Of a stretch of DNA of 5,163 nt, positions 1-5,163 are shown in pieces. Position 1 is the stretch's first letter; each line of letters opens with the position of its first letter. The position numbers and the translations under genes are program-made. Source of the stretch: Erysipelothrix sp. UBA3383 (GTDB lineage Bacteria; Bacillota_I; Bacilli_A; Erysipelotrichales; Erysipelotrichaceae); assembly GCA_002358955.1 (NCBI GenBank), contig DEPV01000039.1, positions 1 to 5,163 of the forward strand, written 5' to 3'. Under the pieces are notes generated by a model. It saw nothing but the letters and a program-made list of their open reading frames with translations. It searched no databases and was not told the DNA's origin.

Positions 1-735
1 TAATAATGCTTTTTGGCCAATCTTTGTATAAGGGATGTGGAAACAAAATGCATTGAAATCTTCCAGTGTGAAATCTTTAGTATCAAGATAACGATTGTAT
101 GTAGTCTCAAAGAAACGTTGGTATTGCTCATTTGAGTATTTACCATCAACAACTGCTGTATCTGAGTAGTTGGGTCTGTAGAAGTCATGAATGTCATCTG
201 TAAAGTATGCTGGTTTGTCTTCTAAGACTAAGATCTTAGGATCTGCACTGATTAGCATTGCAACAGAGCCTGCTCCTTGAGTGGGCTCTCCTGCAGTGTT
301 TAAACCATAACGTGAAATGTCAGATGCAATGACTAAGACTTTGGCTTCAGGGTTAGCAGCAACATGGTTTTTAGCCAGTTGAATGCCTGCTGTAGCACTG
401 TAGCATGCTTGTTTGACTTCAATAGCACGTGAGAAAGGATTGATTCCTAGAAGGCGTTGTACAGTAGTACTTCCTGCTTTGGATGCATCAATACCAGATT
501 CTGTAGCAAGAATGATCAAATCAATCTGTGCCTTATCATCATCACTTAAAATCGTTGCAGCAGCATTGGCTGCCAGTGTGATGGTATCTTGAGATAATGG
601 AGGTACGGCCATAAAATCTTGACCCAGTCCAAAAGTAAATTTATCAGGGTCAATGTTACGTGCTGTAGCAAGGTCCCTCATGTTGATGATTAAGTTGGGT
701 GAGTAAAAGCCAATCTTATCGATTCCTATATTCAT
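1..735 (-). CDS. mvaS: Hydroxymethylglutaryl-CoA synthase (HMG-CoA synthase), N-terminal part, cut by the left edge
   Basis: Cytosolic mevalonate-pathway enzyme that condenses acetyl-CoA with acetoacetyl-CoA to HMG-CoA. Reading the minus strand from the ATG at 735 gives 245 codons without a stop, beginning MNIGIDKIGFYSPN. Members are usually about 380-390 aa, so roughly the last 140 residues lie outside the window. The catalytic triad is visible and falls at the family's classic numbers: Glu79 in ATESGIDASKA, the acyl-accepting Cys111 in EVKQACYSAT, and His233 in FHIPYTKIGQKAL. The start is supported by the Shine-Dalgarno AAGGAG (complement of 742-747) 6 nt upstream and by an extended -10 promoter just before it. 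It is divergent from the thiolase that makes its substrate. The triad separates it from the related ketoacyl-ACP synthase III (Cys-His-Asn). Identification is very secure. Confidence 0.97.
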   Translation of the reverse strand, partial: MNIGIDKIGFYSPNLIINMRDLATARNIDPDKFTFGLGQDFMAVPPLSQDTITLAANAAATILSDDDKAQIDLIILATESGIDASKAGSTTVQRLLGINPFSRAIEVKQACYSATAGIQLAKNHVAANPEAKVLVIASDISRYGLNTAGEPTQGAGSVAMLISADPKILVLEDKPAYFTDDIHDFYRPNYSDTAVVDGKYSNEQYQRFFETTYNRYLDTKDFTLEDFNAFCFHIPYTKIGQKALL

Positions 736-763
736 AATAAGCTCCTTCAATTTATGTATTGCT

Positions 764-792
764 ATTATACCAAGGAGTCCCATGCAATACAA
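764..792 (-). promoter_or_regulatory. Promoter of mvaS (extended -10)
   Basis: Read on the minus strand, a perfect TATAAT (complement of 764-769) is preceded by TGG, giving the extended -10 TGnTATAAT. A weak -35, TTGTAT (complement of 787-792), lies 17 bp upstream. Transcription would start near 757, leaving a leader of only about 20 nt before the mvaS ATG, so there is no room for a leader riboswitch. Inferred from consensus only. Confidence 0.7.
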
Positions 793-834
793 AATATTAT
801 GGGAGCATTCAGTTAATTGTGAGATAAATGAAGT

Positions 835-847
835 ATAAGGGCCTTAT
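835..847. promoter_or_regulatory. Perfect 13-bp palindrome, candidate operator in the mvaS/thiolase divergent region
   Basis: ATAAGG-G-CCTTAT is perfectly symmetrical about the G at 841. It lies upstream of both the mvaS promoter and the thiolase promoters, where a regulator could act on either side. Its right half continues into a motif that recurs at 859-870 and 894-906. The protein that binds it, if any, is unknown. Confidence 0.4.
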
Positions 848-906
848 TTGATGTTTTTGGGCTTAAATTTCATCAATTTCTCATCTTTTAATGGGGCTTT
901 ATTTGA
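839..906 (+). repeat. Three copies of a GGGC(C/T)TTA-type motif
   Basis: GGGCCTTATTTGA at 839-851 and GGGCTTTATTTGA at 894-906 match at 12 of 13 positions. A looser third copy, GGGCTTAAATTT, lies at 859-870. The last copy runs into the TTGACA -35 box of the upstream thiolase promoter (903-908). Repetition of one motif in a divergent promoter region suggests binding sites for a shared regulator; this is inference. Confidence 0.4.
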
Positions 907-917
907 CAAACACCCCA
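892..917. promoter_or_regulatory. Inverted repeat flanking the thiolase -35 box
   Basis: TGGGG at 892-896 and CCCCA at 913-917 are exact reverse complements separated by 16 bp, and the perfect -35 hexamer TTGACA (903-908) sits between them. A dimeric repressor bound here would block the promoter. The arms are short, so chance cannot be excluded. Confidence 0.35.
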
Positions 918-932
918 ATTCCATTCTATTAT
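903..932 (+). promoter_or_regulatory. Upstream promoter (P1) of the thiolase gene
   Basis: A perfect -35 TTGACA (903-908) is followed after 18 bp by TATTAT (927-932), one mismatch from the -10 consensus. The start would be near 939, giving an untranslated leader of about 80 nt that contains the inverted repeat at 951-970. Predicted from consensus. Confidence 0.6.
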
Positions 933-950
933 ATGGTGCACATTAAGTGA

Positions 951-970
951 TGTCTTGTTAATTAAAGACA
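951..970 (+). repeat. Inverted repeat between the two thiolase promoters
   Basis: TGTCTT (951-956) and AAGACA (965-970) are exact reverse complements with an 8-nt loop containing the AT-rich core TTAATTA. In the P1 transcript it could fold as a short hairpin. As DNA its right arm contains the -35 hexamer of P2. No U-run follows, so it is not a terminator. Function unknown; possible operator. Confidence 0.35.
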
Positions 971-993
971 GGTCATTTATTCCATTGTATAAT
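965..993 (+). promoter_or_regulatory. Proximal promoter (P2) of the thiolase gene
   Basis: A perfect -10 TATAAT (988-993) has AAGACA (965-970; four of six consensus positions) 17 bp upstream. Transcription would begin near 1000, only a few nucleotides before the Shine-Dalgarno at 1005. Because the promoter lies inside the possible N-terminal extension from the TTG at 955, it argues for the downstream start at 1021. Confidence 0.55.
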
Positions 994-1004
994 GAGAATG
1001 CACT

Positions 1005-1011
1005 AAAGGAG
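1005..1011 (+). promoter_or_regulatory. Ribosome binding site that fixes the thiolase start
   Basis: AAAGGAG lies 9 nt before the TTG at 1021. No in-frame ATG is available nearby, and the earlier in-frame TTG at 955 has no comparable site. This decides the start. Confidence 0.8.
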
Positions 1012-1020
1012 TTGATCAAT

Positions 1021-2187
1021 TTGAAAGATGTCGTAATCGTCAGTGCTAAGCGTACCGCTATTGGGGCCTTTGGGAAAGGCTTTTTAAATGTACCAGCACA
1101 TGAATTGGGAGCAGCTGTTATTAAGGATGCTCTGGAAACGATCAATCTAGATCCCAATCTTGTTGGAAGTATTATCATGGGTAATGTTCTTCAATCAGGA
1201 TTAGGACAAAATCCAGCACGTCAAGCTGCTATTAAAGGAGGGATTCCTTTTGATAAGCCCGCCTTTACAGTGAATGAGGTGTGTGGATCAGGAATGAAAG
1301 CAATTCATTTAGGAATGCAATCCATTCAATTAGGACAACACGATATTGTTGTAGTAGGTGGGTTTGAGAATATGTCTCGAGCACCCCACATTGTTACCAA
1401 CGGTCGTTTTGGAACTAAATTTACATCACTAGAAACATTAGATGTGATCATGTCAGATGGTCTGCAAGATGCGTTTACTCATTTACCAATGGGTATTACT
1501 GCAGAAAACGTAGCAGAACAATTTAACATTACACGTTTAGAACAAGATAAGTTTGCACTTGAATCTCAATTGCGAGCAATTAAAGCATTAAGTACTGGGA
1601 TTTTTAAATCCGAAATTACACCTGTGTTTAACGGGAAAGAAACCATTGAAGTGGATGAGCATGTTCGTAACAATTCATCACTTGAATCTTTGGGTAAATT
1701 ACGTCCTGCATTTAAAGAGGGCGGCAGTGTTACTGCAGGAAACTCATCAGGTATTAATGATGGGGCTTCAGCACTGATTTTAATGAGTGCAGAAAAAGCA
1801 GAAGAATTAAACTTAGAAATATTAGCACGTATTGATGGTTATAGTGAAGTGGGTAATGATCCTGCAATCATGGGGTATGCACCCTTTGTAGCCATGAGTG
1901 ATTTAATAGAGCGTCATGACTTAGACATTCGTGCGGTTGACCGCATTGAATTGAATGAGGCATTTGCTGCACAATCAATTGCAGTAAGTCGCGATTTAAA
2001 TCTTGATATGAGTCGTGTTAACGTGAATGGTGGAGCCATTGCTTTAGGACATCCACTGGGTAACTCAGGATCTCGTATTGTGGTATCCTTAGTCCATGAA
2101 TTAAAACGATCCAAGACAAAGAGTGGTATTGCATCACTTTGTGTGGGTGGGGGTATTGGCCTTGCGATGCTCATCAATCGACCATAA
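1021..2187 (+). CDS. Acetyl-CoA C-acetyltransferase (biosynthetic thiolase, acetoacetyl-CoA thiolase)
   Basis: Cytosolic enzyme condensing two acetyl-CoA into acetoacetyl-CoA, the substrate of the divergent MvaS. From the TTG at 1021 the protein is 388 aa and begins MKDVVIVSAKRTAIGAFGKG, the usual thiolase N-terminus and the usual length of about 390 aa. The nucleophile is Cys88 in NEVCGSGMKA. The second half carries NEAFAAQ (Asn312), GGAIALGHPLGNSG (His344) and CVGGGIG (Cys374, the acid/base cysteine). All catalytic residues are present. The TTG start is supported by a good ribosome binding site and a promoter directly upstream; an earlier TTG at 955 would add 22 non-family residues. It is a stand-alone thiolase, not the thiolase-reductase fusion (MvaE) of enterococci. 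A role in mevalonate synthesis is inferred from context. A degradative 3-ketoacyl-CoA thiolase is less likely, as no beta-oxidation genes adjoin it. Confidence 0.95.
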   Translation: MKDVVIVSAKRTAIGAFGKGFLNVPAHELGAAVIKDALETINLDPNLVGSIIMGNVLQSGLGQNPARQAAIKGGIPFDKPAFTVNEVCGSGMKAIHLGMQSIQLGQHDIVVVGGFENMSRAPHIVTNGRFGTKFTSLETLDVIMSDGLQDAFTHLPMGITAENVAEQFNITRLEQDKFALESQLRAIKALSTGIFKSEITPVFNGKETIEVDEHVRNNSSLESLGKLRPAFKEGGSVTAGNSSGINDGASALILMSAEKAEELNLEILARIDGYSEVGNDPAIMGYAPFVAMSDLIERHDLDIRAVDRIELNEAFAAQSIAVSRDLNLDMSRVNVNGGAIALGHPLGNSGSRIVVSLVHELKRSKTKSGIASLCVGGGIGLAMLINRP

Positions 2188-2202
2188 TTAAATACAAATC
2201 AG

Positions 2203-2228
2203 AAGAGACACCTACGGGTGTCTTTTTT
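2203..2228 (+). terminator. Rho-independent terminator of the thiolase gene
   Basis: The arms AGACACC (2206-2212) and GGTGTCT (2217-2223) form a perfect 7-bp stem closed by C-UACG-G, a member of the very stable UNCG tetraloop class. A run of T at 2223-2228 follows, and A/G bases at 2203-2205 can extend the stem. It lies 15 nt after the thiolase stop and separates this unit from the marR operon. On the minus strand there is no good U-tract, so it acts one way. Confidence 0.92.
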
Positions 2229-2266
2229 CATGCTTGAAATAGTTATATAAACTTGAAGCGATAATA

Positions 2267-2295
2267 TTGACAATTAATGTCATAAGCCTTAAAGT
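2267..2295 (+). promoter_or_regulatory. Promoter of the marR-ABC exporter operon
   Basis: A perfect -35 TTGACA (2267-2272) is followed after 17 bp by TAAAGT (2290-2295), a moderate -10 with four of six consensus bases. Transcription would start near 2302, leaving a leader of about 25 nt. Both hexamers are embedded in inverted repeats, as expected for a promoter controlled by its own MarR product. Confidence 0.6.
2268..2282. promoter_or_regulatory. Inverted repeat on the marR -35 box, candidate operator
   Basis: TGACA-ATTAA-TGTCA is a perfect 5-bp inverted repeat with a 5-bp centre. Its left arm is most of the -35 hexamer. Its size and symmetry fit the palindromic sites bound by MarR dimers, but binding is inferred only. 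Confidence 0.45.
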
Positions 2296-2318
2296 AGTTA
2301 GTACCCTAACATTTAAGG
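2287..2318. promoter_or_regulatory. Nested inverted repeat over the marR -10, start point and Shine-Dalgarno, candidate operator
   Basis: The outer arms CCTTAAA (2287-2293) and TTTAAGG (2312-2318) are exact reverse complements. Inside them GTTAG (2297-2301) and CTAAC (2306-2310) form a second exact pair around TACC. The left outer arm overlaps the -10 box and the right outer arm contains the first half of the AAGGAGG ribosome binding site. It could be a MarR operator in DNA. In any longer transcript entering from upstream it could instead form a hairpin hiding the ribosome binding site. Confidence 0.5.
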
Positions 2319-2321
2319 AGG
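2315..2321 (+). promoter_or_regulatory. Ribosome binding site that fixes the marR start
   Basis: AAGGAGG, a perfect match to the anti-Shine-Dalgarno core, lies 5 nt before the ATG at 2327. This favours that start over an in-frame TTG at 2267, which lies in the -35 box of the promoter. Confidence 0.9.
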
Positions 2322-2326
2322 TAGTC

Positions 2327-2761
2327 ATGAGACGAAAAGTAGGATTTGAAATCCGAAAACTTCAACAAGCCATCAATCAAAAGATTGAAGCAAAACGTGT
2401 TGAAGATGAGATCCGACTGACACAAGGTCAAACCCGAGTTCTGTGGTTTATCTATAAGAATAAGGAATCAGCCTATCAGCGGGATATTGAAGAATACTTA
2501 ATGATTCGTCGATCAACGGCTACACAAATGTTGAACACACTTGAAAAAAACAAGTACATCACACGTGTGCGCTGCGATCACGATGCACGTTTGAAGGAAA
2601 TTCAATTAACACAAAAAACATTGGAGATCATTGATGAGATGAATGTTCAACTTAACAGTTTGGAAGACTTGTTAAGATTGAATATTACAGACGATGAGAT
2701 GGATGTTTTTTTTAAGGTGTTGGATCAGATGAAGATTAATATTAAGGAGGAAAGTTTATGA
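2327..2761 (+). CDS. MarR-family winged helix-turn-helix transcriptional regulator
   Basis: Predicted 144-aa cytosolic DNA-binding protein, the normal MarR length of about 140-150 aa. The N-terminal helix (about 5-28) and C-terminal helices (about 97-140) would form the dimer interface. The winged helix-turn-helix lies between: a helix from LTQGQTRVLWFIY (31-43), the recognition helix around RRSTATQMLNTLEKNKYI (61-78), and the wing with the family signature D-x-R-x-K-x-I-x-LT seen as DARLKEIQLT (86-95). A single Cys83 sits at the wing. The gene is first in an operon with two ABC exporter genes, and its stop overlaps the next ATG by 4 nt (ATGA). By analogy with other MarR-ABC operons it probably represses its own promoter and is released by a ligand, perhaps a transported drug. 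Inverted repeats over the promoter support autoregulation. The ligand is unknown. Confidence 0.93.
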   Translation: MRRKVGFEIRKLQQAINQKIEAKRVEDEIRLTQGQTRVLWFIYKNKESAYQRDIEEYLMIRRSTATQMLNTLEKNKYITRVRCDHDARLKEIQLTQKTLEIIDEMNVQLNSLEDLLRLNITDDEMDVFFKVLDQMKINIKEESL

Positions 2762-4488
2762 TCAAAAGATTATTACAAGAAGTTAAAGAATATAAAAGAG
2801 CCTCTATACTTGCACCCATTGTTATGGCATTGGAAGTTATATTGGAGTTATCATTACCCTTATTAATGGGAATGATTATTGACCAAGGGGTTAATAAGGG
2901 CGATATGAAGATGGTCGTCATTTTAGGTGGTGTGATGTTACTGGTAGCAGCAGCATCATTAACACTGGGAGTTTTAAATGGAAACTATGCTGCTTATGCT
3001 GCGGCAGGACTTGTTAAAAACATCCGTAGTAGTATGTTTAAGAACATTCAAGAATTCAGTTTTGAGAACATGGATAAATATTCTACATCAGGTTTAGTAA
3101 CCCGTATGATGACAGATGTTACCAACGTTCAAAACTCATACCAAATGGCTCTAAGAATGATGGTACGTGCACCGATGATGTTAATTGTAGCTATGTTTAT
3201 GACATTCTATATTAATAGTCAATTAGCATTGATATTCTTAGTAGCAGCAGTCTTCTTAGGAGTATGTTTATCCTTTATGATTGTTAAAGTAATGCCCATC
3301 TATGCTGAAGGGTTTAAGAAATATGATGATCTGAACGCTAGCATTCAGGAAAACGTATCGAATATTCGTGTTGTTAAGGCGTATGTTAAAGAAGAAGATG
3401 AGAAGAAGAAATTCTTCAATGCGGCTTCAGTACTGCGTAAGACATTTAGAAAAGCAGAAAACTATTTAGTATTTAATGCTCCATTAATGCAATTTACCAT
3501 GTATGCTACGATGCTGGCACTCAGTTGGTTTGGAGCACATCTTGTTTCATATGGGGATATGACTACAGGTGAGCTGATCAGTATGTTTAACTATACCTTT
3601 AACATTCTTTTTGCACTGATGATGTTATCGATGATTTTTGTAATGTTCAGTATGTCAGGTGCTTCAGCACGACGTATTGTTGAAGTCTTGGAAGAAAAAC
3701 CAAGCATTGTAAATCCTGACAATCCAATTTATGAGATACCAAGTGGAGAGATTCAATTTAAAGATGTTTCTTTTGGATATTATGAAGAAAAGGATAAGTA
3801 TGTCTTAAATCATGTTGATTTACACATTAAAGAAGGAGAGACTATTGGAATCTTAGGATCAACAGGGTCTTCTAAAACAACCCTAACCAGTTTAATACCA
3901 CGTCTTTACGATGTTAAAGAAGGTGCTGTATTAGTAGGTGGTGTTGATGTTCGTGATTATGATCTTAAAACATTACGTGATGGTGTAGCAATGGTGCTTC
4001 AGAAAAACGTCTTGTTCTCCGGTACTGTTAGTGAGAACATGCGCTGGGGTAATGAGGATGCAACACTGGATGAGATTAAAGAAGCCTTGCATTTAGCAAG
4101 TGCTGATACTTTCATTCAAGCGATGCCAGATCAGTATGAAGGACGTGTTGAACAGGGAGGGAATAACTTCTCTGGTGGACAGAAACAACGACTTACGATT
4201 GCCCGTGCACTCTTAAAGAAACCTAAGATATTAATTCTTGACGATAGTACCAGTGCGGTTGATACGAAAACTGACCGTGAGATCCGTGATGGTCTAAGAG
4301 ATACATTACCCAATGTTACAAAAATTATCATCTCACAACGTATTTCTTCCATTGAAGATGCAGACCGTATCATTGTGATGGATGAAGGAGATATTATTGG
4401 ACTGGGTACTCATGCAGAACTTCTAGAAAGTAATGCTATGTATCAAGAAGTTTACGAAACACAGAAACAAGGTGATGACAATGAATAG
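2758..4488 (+). CDS. ABC exporter half-transporter (multidrug type), subunit with degenerate ATP site
   Basis: A 576-aa membrane protein with the exporter layout: six membrane segments (about 16-41, 53-80, 135-153, 155-177, 242-262, 277-300), then a nucleotide-binding domain from about 331. Motifs seen: Walker A GSTGSSKT (367-374), Q-loop Gln415, signature FSGGQ (471-475), Walker B ILILDD (491-496), D-loop SAVD (499-502), switch region ISQRISS (525-531). The catalytic Glu is Asp496 and the switch His is Gln527, the pattern of the degenerate subunit in heterodimeric exporters such as LmrC/BmrC/TM287. The Walker A loop has Ser372 where Gly is the rule. AAGGAGG (2744-2750) precedes the ATG by 7 nt, and the start overlaps the marR stop. 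It very probably pairs with the next gene's product to export hydrophobic compounds or lipids. The substrate cannot be read from sequence. Confidence 0.93.
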   Translation: MIKRLLQEVKEYKRASILAPIVMALEVILELSLPLLMGMIIDQGVNKGDMKMVVILGGVMLLVAAASLTLGVLNGNYAAYAAAGLVKNIRSSMFKNIQEFSFENMDKYSTSGLVTRMMTDVTNVQNSYQMALRMMVRAPMMLIVAMFMTFYINSQLALIFLVAAVFLGVCLSFMIVKVMPIYAEGFKKYDDLNASIQENVSNIRVVKAYVKEEDEKKKFFNAASVLRKTFRKAENYLVFNAPLMQFTMYATMLALSWFGAHLVSYGDMTTGELISMFNYTFNILFALMMLSMIFVMFSMSGASARRIVEVLEEKPSIVNPDNPIYEIPSGEIQFKDVSFGYYEEKDKYVLNHVDLHIKEGETIGILGSTGSSKTTLTSLIPRLYDVKEGAVLVGGVDVRDYDLKTLRDGVAMVLQKNVLFSGTVSENMRWGNEDATLDEIKEALHLASADTFIQAMPDQYEGRVEQGGNNFSGGQKQRLTIARALLKKPKILILDDSTSAVDTKTDREIRDGLRDTLPNVTKIIISQRISSIEDADRIIVMDEGDIIGLGTHAELLESNAMYQEVYETQKQGDDNE

Positions 4489-5163
4489 AAGAGATACTAA
4501 AAAACTGGACATGAGTGTTCTAAAACGTCTCATCAAATATATTTTTGAAACTTATAAATGGCTGTATATTGCAGTGTTTGTTGGTGTCATCATTGCTACT
4601 GTAGCGAGTGTTTCAGCATCTTTATTCATGCAAACACTCATTGATGATTATGTTATTCCACTGACTAATTCAAGTAATAAAGACTTTGGTCCTTTAGCGG
4701 GTGCTTTATTCAGCATGGCTGGAATATTCGCAATTGGAGTTATTGCAAACTTTATTTACCAAAAGATATTAGTTGTAATATCACAGGGGACTATGGAGAA
4801 GATTCGTCGTGACTTGTTCTCTCACATGCAAAAATTACCCTTAGCTTACTTTGATTCAAACTCACATGGGGATATCATGAGTATTTATACCAGTGATACC
4901 GATACACTAAGACAAGTAATTGCACAAAGTATTCCTGCGATGTTGCAATCTTTACTGCAAATGGGAATGGTACTGATCTCGATGATAGTACTTAGCATTC
5001 CTTTAACGCTGGTTACTTTAGCGATGGTTTTAGTCATGCAAGTAGCACTGCGCTACATTATGGGTCACTCTGGGAAATACTTCTCATTGCAACAAAAGAA
5101 AATTGGACAAGAGAATGGGTATATCGAAGAAATGATGGAAGGTGCTCGTGTTGTTAAAGTCTT
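4481..5163 (+). CDS. ABC exporter half-transporter, partner subunit, N-terminal part cut by the right edge
   Basis: The 227 complete codons visible encode part of the transmembrane domain of a second exporter half, beginning MNRRDTKKLDMSVLKRLIKY. Membrane segments are apparent at about 27-50 and 72-100, with a further pair at about 152-195. The intracellular loop motif FDSNSHGDIMS (124-134), followed by YTSDTDTLRQ, resembles that of the YheH/LmrD-type partner subunits. The nucleotide-binding domain, expected to carry the intact catalytic Glu and switch His, lies beyond the window. The ATG overlaps the end of the preceding gene by 8 nt in another frame, with AGGTGAT (4470-4476) as its ribosome binding site inside that gene, so translation is probably coupled and the subunits made in equal amounts. 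Complete members are about 580-600 aa. Confidence 0.92.
   Translation, partial: MNRRDTKKLDMSVLKRLIKYIFETYKWLYIAVFVGVIIATVASVSASLFMQTLIDDYVIPLTNSSNKDFGPLAGALFSMAGIFAIGVIANFIYQKILVVISQGTMEKIRRDLFSHMQKLPLAYFDSNSHGDIMSIYTSDTDTLRQVIAQSIPAMLQSLLQMGMVLISMIVLSIPLTLVTLAMVLVMQVALRYIMGHSGKYFSLQQKKIGQENGYIEEMMEGARVVKV

Noticed and set aside
736..902. Possible leader riboswitch or T-box for mvaS
   Set aside because: The predicted mvaS transcript start leaves a leader of only about 20 nt, and no T-box motif, terminator hairpin or known aptamer pattern is visible. The 6-bp inverted repeat TTGATG/CATCAA at 848-876 is too weak to support one.
955..1020. N-terminal extension of the thiolase from an in-frame TTG at 955
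   Set aside because: The added residues do not resemble a thiolase N-terminus, no good ribosome binding site precedes 955, and a promoter lies within the stretch.
888..1178. Antisense open frame of 96 codons across the divergent promoter and thiolase start
   Set aside because: No family resemblance or ribosome binding site, and it runs opposite to a well-supported gene. The same applies to minus-strand frames at 1914-2177 and 4131-4373.
2260..2265. GATAAT as an alternative -10 for marR
   Set aside because: The nearest -35-like sequence, TTGAAA at 2234-2239, is 20 bp away, too far for a good promoter. The TTGACA at 2267 has correct spacing to TAAAGT.
2267..2326. N-terminal extension of MarR from an in-frame TTG at 2267
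   Set aside because: That TTG is part of the TTGACA -35 box, and the ATG at 2327 has a perfect ribosome binding site and gives the normal family length.
4481..4488. Possible frameshift joining the two ABC genes
   Set aside because: The first protein is full length with all nucleotide-binding motifs, and the second has its own ATG, ribosome binding site and N-terminal membrane domain. The overlap is normal operon coupling.

Overview
This is a low-GC, gene-dense window that looks like a chromosomal segment of a Bacillota (Firmicutes) bacterium that makes isoprenoids by the mevalonate route. The grounds are its AT-rich codon use, strong AAGGAGG-type ribosome binding sites, a class of HMG-CoA synthase whose catalytic residues fall at the same numbers as in enterococcal/staphylococcal MvaS, and a MarR plus two-half-transporter operon typical of this phylum. 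Lactobacillales or Erysipelotrichales-like hosts would fit, but the genus cannot be fixed from the sequence alone.

Left part (1-2230): a divergent pair of mevalonate-pathway genes. On the minus strand is the N-terminal 245 codons of HMG-CoA synthase (mvaS), running off the left edge. On the plus strand is a complete acetyl-CoA C-acetyltransferase (thiolase), whose best start is a TTG at 1021. The thiolase makes acetoacetyl-CoA from two acetyl-CoA, and MvaS condenses that with a third acetyl-CoA to give HMG-CoA, so the two enzymes catalyse consecutive steps. The 285-bp gap between them carries an extended -10 promoter for mvaS, two tandem promoters for the thiolase, a thrice-repeated GGGC-TTA-type motif, a perfect 13-bp palindrome and two further inverted repeats that overlap -35 boxes. 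It looks like a regulated divergent control region. A Rho-independent terminator with a UACG tetraloop closes the thiolase unit.

Right part (2231-5163): a separate plus-strand operon encoding a MarR-family regulator and two ABC exporter half-transporters. The genes overlap by 4 nt and 8 nt, so they are probably translationally coupled. The first half-transporter is complete and has the degenerate ATP site typical of heterodimeric exporters (Asp for the catalytic Glu, Gln for the switch His), plus an unusual Ser in the Walker A loop. The second is cut by the right edge. Two inverted repeats sit exactly on the -35 and on the -10/start/Shine-Dalgarno region of the marR promoter, which suggests autoregulation of a drug-responsive or metabolite-responsive efflux operon.

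Nothing here amounts to a clearly new biological system. The most interesting material is the dense symmetrical DNA in the two promoter regions and the altered Walker A motif. No RNA genes, mobile elements or CRISPR arrays were seen.
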